64,000 nucleotides of DNA, taken from assembly GCA_029959195.1 (NCBI GenBank), contig CP114121.1, forward strand, positions 930,001 through 994,000, given 5' to 3'. How positions within the stretch are numbered: position 1 is the stretch's first letter; each line of letters begins with the position of its first letter. This document shows positions 34,264-44,771 of the stretch, piece after piece. The notes under the pieces are model-generated. The model made no database searches. It was not told the origin of the DNA and saw only the letters and a program-made list of their open reading frames with translations. The stretch is from Dictyophora rubrovolvata. Its lineage: Eukaryota > Basidiomycota > Agaricomycetes > Phallales > Phallaceae. Position numbers and translations under genes: made by a program.

Positions 34264-37200
34264 TTAACGTCGTCCAACTAAGTTAATCCGCTGTTGTTTA
34301 CCACCTTTCTTTTTTGCAGCTTGCGAAAGAGGCAGATAGGCATATGGATCCACACCACCCTTTTTGATGTCACCCCCAGCTCGCTAAAACAATGATGGCT
34401 GAGCAAAACAGAACCTTTACAGATATGACAAGATCAAACCTTCGCCTTGAATTCTCGACCCAGCTTAATATCTTGTTTCCTTTTTTTGTTAGATTGTTTG
34501 GGAACGTTAGCTTCCTCCATGTCAACGTCCCCATCTTCATCCGCGTTATTCGCTCGCCTTTTTTTGGTATCTTTGTTGAATTTAATACGTCCGCCAGCTC
34601 CACGAGCAAACCCATCGGCTGAGGTTAGGCTTTCTCTGTAAGCTCCACCAGCGACGTCCTCCTCATCTTCATCATAGCCCTCGCCATTGCCCTCACCATT
34701 ATCGTCATCTTCAATTATCATCCGTCCAGTCTCTTCGTCTTGGCGGAAACGTGGGGCCTCTTGACCTGGCTTACGGCGACGATCTTTTCCTTTTCCAACT
34801 AATTGATTAATGTCAGGCGAGTGTGTAAACTCTTAGACGACCTATACATATACATACCAATAACTTTGTCGGCAGCACTTTGCAAAAGATCCATAGGTTT
34901 ATCGTCATCCACACGGATTCGAGCACCCTTTTCCTGACCTTTGGTTTTGTTTGATTGGCGAGCAGGACGGTCGTCGTCGTCGCTATCCTCTATCTCACTT
35001 TCACTGCCATATAAAACGTCTTCGAACGCATCACCTGTCTTCTTGGTAGGCTCCTAAGAAGTAGTTTGAGTATGATTTTCGATGAGTTACATGGGATAGA
35101 AGGAGGTCACCTCTTCCTCTTCCTCGTCCTCACCCTCCGCCTCGGCCCTAGCCTTTTTCCTTTTCGCGCGATCTTTACGCTTTTTAATGTTTTGTAGTAC
35201 TTTACCCTTTTCTGGATTATCCCCTACACATGAATAAACCGCATCCCATCCAAATCTCCGTATCATGCGTTCGAAGATATGGCGAACTTTTACTTTGAAA
35301 TGATTTTTATGATCCCCGGACCAGTTGAGTAAAGCTGGGACAAGCTGTTGTAGATGATTCACGACCAATTCCACGGGTAAAGTGTGAACTGATAGTTTGA
35401 TGAACCCTAATGCAGACTTGACGATCTCCCTGTTAGCTGAAGTGACGAAAACGAGCATTGTGGATAACATTTCGTCCAGCATATTGGTTGAGATATCATC
35501 TGGTAACAAATATGAACATCAAAATACTATTAGAGCACTGGCAATAGAACGAACCTTTAAATTCAAAGACCAGTCGGGATATCGCGGTGATGGTAGCACT
35601 AATCATATGTGGAGTGCCCCCGACCAAGCCAGCCGCCATCATTGTAATATACTCTTCTATAGTTGCTTGAACTAGAAGAAAGTGAGCACAAGCTTAACCG
35701 CAAGCAGGCAAAGACTGTCCACGTACCTTCATGAGCATCTTTATCCTGCATCTCATTCAAACGGTTGCGTTTTACCACTCCACCTTCCTTCATTTTATGT
35801 CCCATCGCGACGACGAGATCGAATGCAGAAGCACGTGTACGTTCGGCGGGCTCTTTCGTTGCCAAAACAGCTTCAGGAATCAAAACCGGGATCAAGTGTA
35901 GTGAGGTTGAGGGGACAGATGGTAGTAGAAGTGCTATCAGTGATACACGGTCCTGGAACGTGATGGGTTAAACGACGTTACGATAAATAGGCAAGTTTTC
36001 AAAACTTACTCGTTTGGCTGGAGTAGAGACAGCATCCGAGCTGGATGTAAGATTCGTTATAACGTCTTCGACATTGAGTACTCCAGTCAGGGAACCACTT
36101 TCGAACAGTTTCATTAAGATACGATATCCACGCTTTTGTACACCACTCTCTGGATGTCCCATTACCGCGCTAGAAGAGCACAGGTCCCAAAGTTCCTTGC
36201 ATTCTGGTTGTGGAAGTCGTGGGAGAACAAGAATTAGTAGATCTTGAGACATCAAGAGAACGTTTGGAGCATCGCTTCCTTTGGGCGGCTGATTTTTTGA
36301 AGGTTTGTTTATCTCTTGTTGAAATAGGGAGACGACTTTGCGATACATTTTAACGATACCCTATGAGAAATGAGAGTCCGAATATATAAAACAAGACAAG
36401 CAAGTTACCTCATCTCCAGCGACCTTAACCCAAGCTGAAATAACATCTCCAATCATACCTCTCTTCTCCTGACCTACGCTCCCAAAGACGTTGAAAAAGA
36501 CAGCAAACCAATTTTCAGCTTGTTTTTTAAGATGCTCAATATTACGTTGGCCATCTTCAGCCGTTACGATGCCCGATGCTATCTCGTAATTTGATTCGAC
36601 AATTACCTTGAGAGCTTTCAGAATGGCAGGTCGTAAAGAGGGTTGATTGTATAAAATCTGGGACAACAATTGCGCAAACCTGGTATCGAATGTCTAAATA
36701 GCGCAGCTCAATTATAAATGTGTTGTAAATTTGGGTGGGTGCGGAACGTACCTCGGGTAGATCTCTGGGTGCATGGCAATACCCCACGAGACCATTCCAT
36801 ATTTGACCAATTAGTACTTCCCACATCTTTGCTTCGCTGTTTCTACCCGCTTCCGTAGCTGATTGTTGTAGATTGAACATGTTTTCAGATAGAGGAACGA
36901 AATAGTTGACAAAATGAGAAAGTGGACAGGGATGGGGAACCGGAAGTAGTGACAGAAGATAGGCATGTGCATCTTTTCCACTTGATCTAGATACTTTGTC
37001 AGTGGGATGAGGCTACAGCTTAAACGAGTCGCACCTTTCTTCAGGGAGAAGACGTAAAGGCAGTACTTTGAAAAGAACCTCAGGACCCAGTACGCCCATG
37101 GCAGTCCGGAGGACCTGATCGGTGGCTTCTTTGTGTTCGAATCCTTCTTTTATTCTTAGTTCGCCTGTGTGCTGTACTAAATCCAGGACTAAAAGTTCTG

Positions 37201-38521
37201 CAGCAGTAGGCGAAGGGTGGATGGGTTTGTTTAGAGGACGAAAAGATAACGTTTTGAGAAGGGCGGCTAGCACGGTGAGAATTTGGGGTATTGCTCGGAC
37301 ATACTGCAAACTGTTGAGGGACGTTCGTACATGTGCGATTATCTTGCTGACTGAAGACACTTTCTTCCCATCGTCCTTCTCTCCCACCGCCGCTGTAATC
37401 ATGTCTTTTGTTATAACTTTAGACAGAAAAGCGGACAGTGTTTCTGCCGCGGCTTTTCTAATGTTCGTATCTGGTGTTTGCAAATAGTTGAAGATGGATC
37501 TAAAAACAACATCCGCGCCTTTGTCATCAAGAGAGACCAAGCCGGTAGAAAAAGCTGCTTGATGCAATTCGAGCCATGCCGGAGTTTGGGTAGCGTCAGT
37601 CTTGACGGGTGGGGAAGAGAGTAAGGTGTGGACAAGAGGAGTGATATCGGACGATGTTGAATCGTCTGACACCATAGTAGTGAGAAGAAAATATGATGAC
37701 TGGGATAGATATGGATTTCCGAGCCGGGGTAAGGATAGTAATGCATTGACGATAGACGGCAGCACCTAGAAAAGCATTGAATTAAAGAAGAAAATGATGG
37801 TGGTGATGATACATACAGAACGAGGCAAGTAGGATACAATAGGTTTGACCATAGCGACTATGTGAATACCAGCCTCTGAACCAGTCATTGCTTCCGTAAC
37901 CTTTGTCGATTTTCCAAAAGAGCCTGCCCCCGAGTTAACAATAGCTAGTGTTGAGACTATCCATTCGCCAACGCGTCCAGCGTATGGATGCACCAACAAC
38001 GGTGGTTGCACATTGGACAAGACATCACGGACAACTTCTGCAGCACGTTTCCTAACCTTTGGACGAGGGTCAACAGTAAGCTCCAATATGAGATTGAAGA
38101 CCTGAAGAAGTTCTGGCTTATTGAGAAGAGACGGATCAAGTGCTTTTATGACTGCACAGAAGATTGTAAGTTGTGATCGGAGCGGGGGCGCATGGGTAAG
38201 TAGTAGCGGGAATATGGGGCTCAGGGACGAAAGGAGAACGCTGAGATTGGAGCGTATGACAGGTACTGGGACATAAGGTATGACAAGGGCGAGCAGGTAG
38301 AGAATTGCGGGCAAGACATCTCCTTCGCCAAAAGTCGGGTTGCTTTTTGATGTGTCAAGAGCAGTCAGAAGAGCAGCAAAATATGCTGTGGGTGTCCGCT
38401 CAGTTTTCTGTTCGGTGAGTGTTGTTTCTAGAGCTACTAGGAGATTGGCTGGAGCCTTTTGGTGCGGTAGGGATGATGCAGTGTGAGGACGGATTTTTGA
38501 CAGGGCTGAGACTAGTGACAT
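34264..38521 (-). CDS. RRP12: Ribosomal RNA-processing protein 12
   Basis: HEAT-repeat export and maturation factor for pre-40S (and pre-60S) particles. Read from the ATG at 38521 (MSLVSALSKIRPHTASSLPH) through about ten exons to TAA at 34264-34266. Helical repeats run through most of the length (for example LPAILYLLALVIPYVPVPVI; PKVRKRAAEVVRDVLSNVQP; FKVLPLRLLPEE). The conserved region HFKVKVRHIFERMIRRFGWD is followed by a basic stretch and acidic segments (EDEEEEE; DDDNGEGNGEGYDEDEEDV), then a Lys-rich C-terminus (KKRRANNADEDGDVDMEEAN; KKKGGKQQRIN), all typical of RRP12. It is convergent with nothing close; the tRNA gene lies 124 bases past the stop. Confidence 0.93.
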
Positions 38522-38848
38522 GATTAAATCTGCGAAGAAGAATGAAATTCAGCGTGTGGAATCAAACAAAATCTCATACTATTTTAAGAAAAGATGGTAT
38601 CTCAATGGAAAAGGACTGTCGTCCAAATCCAAGTTTTTTGAGCGGCTTACGAGGTGATAGTCTGGCAAGCGCCAATGACGCACCGACAACTTGAAACCTG
38701 CTCAAGCTTACTTAACAACTCTTAACAACCAGTAATTCATTTCACAAATCTTTAAAAAAATTAATATTAAATTATTATTTGTGTGCATGAGAAGCTTAGT
38801 GTTTAGGGTTTTGTTTTCGTCCCAGGCCTTGGATCATCGCTCTCTGTC
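38522..38848. promoter_or_regulatory. Divergent region between RRP12 and the orphan gene
   Basis: AT-rich, including an A/T run at 38750-38780. No coding frame supported. Confidence 0.4.
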
Positions 38849-40095
38849 ATGGATTCCAATGATCGCCTTCCCGCCCGCTCACGCTTCTATTCTGTGGTCG
38901 AAATGCATTCTGCTCCTACTAATCAAGGCATTTGCATGCCACCCTCCCTACTCCACCCCAAGCCAGCCAGCGAATGGGAGTTTGGGGACCTCAAAACACT
39001 CCAAGTCGACATGGTTCCCCTGCGTATTGAACAGTTCTTTGGATGCCACCCTGAGGATCTTCCGAAGCCCCAGTTCACGCATGCTTTCCTGGAGGAAATT
39101 CTCCAAGCAGGATTCCCCCCTTCTCCGAAGGAACTCTTCCACGCGATCTTTTTGTTGTCAACTTCTTTGAATTGATCGAAGCGCGGCCCATGAGTCAGAG
39201 CCCCATTGAGACCGTAGATCTACTACTTGCTCACTTCATTATGACATATCTGGGGTACCAATCGCTTTCTCCAGACGACCGCATCAATACCCTCTCTGTA
39301 CAGCATCAGCTGGACTTCAAGATGGACGGTATTCAAACGAGAGCTAGTGTCGATATTGCACTGGTAGACGAGGTCCGAGCCTTGCTCTGTCTTTACGTCG
39401 AAGATAGACGGCCGAAGCCCACCATAACAGCCATGGGCACCCTTTTGTGGCCTCATCCACAGGTTTTTGCTCACGCGCTGGGCGCGTACAATGCCAACAT
39501 GGTCGACGCTCGTCAAGCGGCTCGGGAGAAGTACTTCATCAGGAAGAATGATGATACTCACTCTAACATATTTTGCTCTTTGCGATAACCAAATTGACTT
39601 ACACCGCAGGTGATCCCTGCCTTTACGCTCATCGGCACCATTCCCTGTTTCTATCTTACTCCCATAACGGCCGCGTTTGCTTCTGCTGTCGCCCGCGGGG
39701 AGATCCCACCTCACCCCACCAAAGTCTTCTATTGTGTGGCCCCCGTTGCTTCAACATTTTTAGGAATGGTGCCCAAAAGTCAGCGTTACCTCATTTTTCA
39801 GATGTTTGAAGCTTTTAAACGTTTCGTCCCCACCGACTTTGCACAACTCTGTCACTTCTCGGAGCTTGGCGGGACAATCCCGCAGCCGATCAATCCCACA
39901 TTCTCCAGTAACGCATGGCATTTGGTGCATCACTCTCTGCAGGAAAGTGAGGAGCATTGCAAAAGAAAAGGAATCAACAAAACCGACTATGCTTCCGGCT
40001 GTATCAATTACTTGGTTGATTCCAGCGCGATGTTCAGTGCCCAGCCAAACCATTCACCTGTCTTCCCCGCAACGATCCCGGCCCAAAGCCCCTGA
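38849..40095 (+). pseudogene. Basidiomycete orphan gene, frame broken
   Basis: Two or three long coding stretches in one direction: MDSNDRLPARSRFYSVVEMH to about 39140, VVNFFELIEARPMSQSPIET to about 39550, and VIPAFTLIGTIPCFYLTPIT from 39611 to the stop at 40095. The first two are in different frames with no usable intron between them: LPKPQFTHAFLEEILQAG...KELFH should run into DLFVVNFFELIE, but two extra bases in CACGCGATCTT (about 39142-39152) shift the frame. The second and third join at an acceptor (CCGCAG, 39610) for which I find no good GT or GC donor near 39545-39560. The long matching frames suggest a recently disabled gene or a sequence error. I do not recognise a domain with confidence. 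Confidence 0.5.
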
Positions 40096-40760
40096 AGACT
40101 GTCCTTCAATCTTATCGAGGGTCCCATTTCCCCTGAATTAGATAACTCCCATTACCAGATTTACTGATCCAAACCAAAACTAGTAAACAAGTATGTATAT
40201 ACTATAACTAGCATATGAAATTGACTGTACACTGCAGGTACTGTTGGTATCGGAGTCGCCGGCTAACAGTCAAATTAATATTGCGTCGTCGGCGACGACG
40301 CATTAGTTAAGTCTTAGTAAAATATTATAAATCCCGGTAGTTAGTTTTTACCTTTTTCATATTTATAATTTTGTATATAAAGCTCTATATTTCGAGCACT
40401 AAATAACAAGTTCTATCTAAACCATAACCGCTAGTTGCGACAGGTACTAATACAAAGGCTCTGTTGAACTTGCTCGCTGTCGCCGTAAGATTTGTTTTTG
40501 ATTGTATTCATGTTTTTCAGACATTGTCAGGCTGTATAGGCTTTGTTGCATTCACAACATTGATCTGAGCATGAAATTGTCGATTTATAAGGAAAGTCCC
40601 ACTATCCGTCACTGTTGGGCACGGGCGCTTGCTGGGTGGTATAAAGAGCGCCGGAGACTGTCAAGCCTGCGTGGTTCTTCCAGAACCTCCACCTCGACCA
40701 CATTTCTACATTACTGTACCGTACTCGCAGCATAATTCTTTCTTTCATTTAATATAAATC
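40096..40760. other. Intergenic, laccase promoter side with a hairpin
   Basis: AT-rich, with the hairpin at 40282-40302 listed separately. The laccase promoter lies here; a TATAAAG-like sequence at about 40640-40647 and a C/T-rich stretch at 40720-40755 precede the ATG. No gene seen. Confidence 0.5.
40282..40302. repeat. Short GC-rich hairpin
   Basis: Nine-base arms TGCGTCGTC and GACGACGCA around GGC, within otherwise AT-rich sequence. No open frame; possible regulatory or terminator structure. Confidence 0.6.
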
Positions 40761-43174
40761 ATGCGTTACATCGCCTCTTTTCTCGTTCTTTCTGGAATTG
40801 TCTCCGCTCGTACTCGTTTCTTTTCGCTCGACATTGCTGACCGTCTTCTCGCTCCAGATGGACATCTACGCTCTGTCGTCACTGTTAATGGAAGTACACC
40901 AGGTCCATTGATATATGCCGAAAAGGGAGATCAGATAATGGTGAACGTGACAAACCATCTTCAAGTATAAATCAACGCCCTCTGCTTGTGCAACCCGCAA
41001 ACAAATATCTCTATCATAGGATCCCCTAATGCGACGTAGTACAACTATCCATTGGCATGGAATTGTAGATCTTTGATTATCTGGGCTGACAGATATCTGA
41101 TGGATTTTCTAGTATCAGAAGAAACGAGCCCAAGACGACGGACCAGCGTGGGTGACTCAGGTAAGTCTATATGCATCGTATCATGTTATAACCACATCTA
41201 GAATTCTTCCTCAGTGTCCAATAGCCTTCAAGTACGTACCATTTGACCTATTTATACCGATCCGGGCGCATACATAGATAGCCATTCATATACGTATCTC
41301 GTCGATTCGGGAGAACAGGCAGGGACCTTCTGGTACCATAGTCATCTGAGTACACAATACATAGACGGTCTTCGGGGACCTTTGATTATCTATGGCAAGT
41401 CTTCGAGTATCGTGTGCGTTTTTAAGCTGATAACATCAGACCCGAGTGACCCTCATGCACACCTTTATGACGTTGACGATGCGTCCACCATTATCAGTTT
41501 GACTGATTGGTACCAGCAATATAGCGAACAACTTGTTGGTACGTTGCATTTTTAAAACAGTATGATTCTGGGTTCAAAGAAGAGAAATAAGGGGACTGGA
41601 TGGAGAACATCATCACCGAACCTGTTCCTGATTCTGTTTTACTCAACGGTAAATATTGTAATATCTAAATTCAAGTATTGCATGCAATTATTGACAGGTG
41701 TTGGCCGATATCGCGACGGACCGAAGATTAAACGAGCCGTTATCACAGTGGAGAAAGGTATTCTGATTTTACTTGGTTTTGAGGAGCGAAGCGGACTGTT
41801 CGTGAGGCAAACGTTATAGATTTCGCTTGATCAATATGAGCGCAATCGTTCCATTTCGGTTTGCCATTGAAGGTCATTATTTTACGGTGATCGAAGTTGA
41901 TGGCATAAACCATAAACCGCTCACTGCTACGTCTCTTTCAATCTCGGCTGGGCAACGCTATTCTATTGTTCTTCACGCAAGCCAGAAGATCAATAATTAT
42001 TGGATTACATTTCCAACCATATTCTTGGGGAATAGCACCACGTCAGCAAATCCAAATTATAACGGAAGCGAAGCTTACGCCGTCTTGCATTACAAGGGTG
42101 CTCCGGATGAAGAACCAGCCAGCTCGGAATTAGTTTCCTCTATTACTGGTGCTCTTGGCACAATGGGTGGGCTACAAGAGTATCAATTGACTGTATGCGC
42201 CTTTTACTGCGTTATTATCGGTATCGATTATATTAATTCTAGCCACTGGAAAACGCCGTCCCACCTGGAGGTTCCAATCCGGACATTACTATTAAGCTCA
42301 ACTTCACGACGACCAAGCCTGGAGATAGCAGCACTGTGGGTGGAGGCAATAATTGGATTGTCAACGGGGAAAGGGTGACTCGTATTTTACTTCTTTTTGC
42401 GAGGTTTACTAATCTGTCTAGTACACTCCTCCCACACTCCCTACTTTGCTTGAAATTTTGAGGGATACACACATATCGCCGTAAAAATCTATACATTATT
42501 GATGCCCTTTTGATTAACTGTTACATTAGAGCGAGTTTTCGTCAGCATCAAGCGACATATGTGCTTCCTCCAAATAAAACCGTTGAGGTTCGGCTGATCG
42601 GAGACGCGGCACATCCATTTCACTTGGTTTGTCTCTTCCCCTGACAAGCTTTCAGGCCCTTAATATGATACGATGATTAGCACGGTCATGCGTTTTCCGT
42701 GATACAGTCAGCCACAGGTCCTTTGAACCTTGTCAATCCACCGATTCGCGATACTGTCGATTCCAGCAACGACTTGTTCAACCCTGTTACTATTCGGTTC
42801 CGAACCGATAACCCTGGCCCCTGGGTGAGAATGTCCCCTTGTCTAGCGAATGCCCTGAGATTGACTTTTACCCAAGTTCTTACATTGGTACGGCTATTGT
42901 TAACAATAGATGATGTGGTCGCTAAAGTGGAGGTTCGGCAGTCATAAAGATTGGCACCTGGAAGCTGGGCTTGCCGTGGGTAAGCCATCTCATGCTTTTA
43001 GGATAAGTTCTGTCGTACAATCTTTTGCGGTTCCTATCAGTATTCGCAGAGGATCCCGGAGATGAACGCACAGGGGCGGACTCGCTACATCCATCGAAGC
43101 AGTGGCAAGACCTGTGCCCAATTTATCACGCTCTTCCAATTGAAGTACGCGGTTGGTTTTTTGTTAGGGCCTGA
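40761..43174 (+). CDS. Laccase (multicopper oxidase)
   Basis: Oxidises phenolic substrates and reduces O2 to water; secreted (signal peptide [16 protein letters not shown]). Sixteen exons sum to 547 residues: 40761-40964, 41020-41064, 41113-41160, 41215-41231, 41282-41394, 41440-41538, 41592-41648, 41698-41757, 41807-42192, 42243-42374, 42422-42480, 42530-42626, 42681-42824, 42877-42887, 42942-42979, 43041-43174. Copper motifs are IHWHG, WYHSH, HPFHLHGH and [12 protein letters not shown]. The last is built from an 11-base microexon (42877-42887) coding FLH plus two bases of Cys. The intron after exon 5 (41395-41439) has a GC donor [20 protein letters not shown] and [12 protein letters not shown] are typical Agaricomycete laccase stretches. 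All ten His ligands and the T1 Cys appear present. Confidence 0.92.
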
Positions 43175-43375
43175 TGTATATGCTGACATATGTGATTGAC
43201 GATCTTATTGAAATTTGACAGCTCCAATAAGGAAATCATTCCGTTTTTTTTTATATTCGGAGGTCTTCTGGTCTGGAATAGGGTTTGCTTTTGGACTTTG
43301 TACTTGCAATCTGTCTCCTGCATCATGTACATACAATAATACACAATAAATACATTATTTCTATATTACGAGGAA

Positions 43376-44623
43376 CCCGCGCTATCGGGTGTTCTCCAGA
43401 CTTTTACGGTTCCATCCGAACTAGCGGTAACCATTTCGTTTGTTTCTTTTGGATGGTGCTCGACCCACGTAATTAACTTATTATGAACCTTGGGCGGGGG
43501 ATTTGGAGATAACGGCGAGGCCTGCAACAAAAGCATGAGTCCATAATCTGATTACCTTCTCCAAAGAAAATAAACTTACTTCGACAAGATCCCATGCCCA
43601 TACTCTTCCGTCTTCATCACCAGAGATGACACACGCTTCTGCGGGTCCGAAACAGGCTCGTGAGCGATACTCATTATTAATATGTCCTTTAAAGGTATTC
43701 AATAGCTTTCCATTCTCGGCATCCATTAATCTGATAGTTGAATCGAGGCTTTGTACAAGGTATGTTTGAGTATCCGCTGTTGGCAAAACAGAAGTGACAG
43801 GATCTAAGGGGTAACAAGGGTGGGCAAGGAAAAAGGGACCGTAGTCCATTTACGACTTACTTCCGATAAAGTCCGACCTTAGCTGTCCCTTTCTAAGGTC
43901 GTATGTACGAACATGTCCATCCACTGAACCTGACATGATGAAAGTGGCACCAACAAAAAGGGTCTGGATGGCATCACGCGCCTCCTCTAAAGTCTGAATA
44001 GCCCGTCTATTTTGAGATCTTGAGGAGAAAGAAGTCGCGTTATTTTATTATTTCCATTGAGGTATGTACAACGGAGGGCAATGTAATACTCGGTACGTAC
44101 CGGAGGTCCCAGAGTTTCACGGTTGAATCATAACTTCCTAACATATCAATGCTTTGACGACGTGTTATCATTAAAAGACAGAAATAGCACTCACCACTTA
44201 CAACGACTGATGCATCTTCGTTGAACTCTACCACATTGATCCTTGTCATATGTCCCGATATCCGTCTTATGGTGTTGCCAGTTGCAACATCCCATAAAAA
44301 TATGGACCGGTCACCTCCCGAGGTGGCGAGTTTTGCGTTGTCATGAGAGCTGAACGAAATATCTTTAAGTTTGATGAGCACATCAAGGAAATCCAGAAGT
44401 TTGTTTACACAGTGATTGAGAGTACTTCGTAACCATGACCCTTGTAGACCTTGATCTCGGTGCCCAAGTTAGGGTTCCACAACCGAATTGTTCTGTCTTG
44501 ACCACCGGTCAACACATATTTTGCAGCACCTTTGGCATACCTCGCAACGTGCACTGGACCAGTGTGTGTCGACAAAGTTGTGTGCAGGGCCCTTGGCAAC
44601 GGTGGAGGGCCGCGCAAAGACAT
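43376..44623 (-). CDS. WD40 protein WDR83/MORG1
   Basis: Seven-bladed WD40 scaffold found with the spliceosome and MAP-kinase modules. It starts at the ATG at 44623 (MSLRGPPPLPRALHTTLSTH) and ends KVWRTPDSAGSS with TAA at 43376-43378. Blades read in order: GGQDRTIRLWNPNLGTEI, SGGDRSIFLWDVATGNTI, GSYDSTVKLWDLR, GSVDGHVRTYDLRKGQLR, SLDSTIRLMDAENGKLL, SGDEDGRVWAWDLVE and ASSDGTVKVWRT. The sequence ..GTEIKVYKGHGYEVLSI is diagnostic for MORG1. It is divergent from the DOCK gene with 148 bases between start codons. Confidence 0.9.
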
Positions 44624-44771
44624 TGGCCAGCTGCCGTACACTGGTAATCCGCGCCCACAACGACAAACAATTTCGATTCTACAATAGCTTCCGTGTTTCC
44701 CAGCGCGTGAGCTGTTTTATTGCCCGGCCACAAACGCAAGATTGTTCAATAGTTACTTCCCTGAGCAGCGG
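44624..44771. promoter_or_regulatory. Shared divergent promoter of WDR83/MORG1 and DOCK genes
   Basis: Only 148 bases separate the two start codons, so both promoters overlap here. It includes CCGGCCACAAACGCAAGATT. No single factor site is assigned. Confidence 0.5.

Noticed and set aside
42900-42980. Laccase seeming to lack the type 1 copper Cys (reading GSHKDWH)
   Set aside because: An 11-base microexon at 42877-42887 gives FLHCHKDWH, and the full gene then stays in frame.
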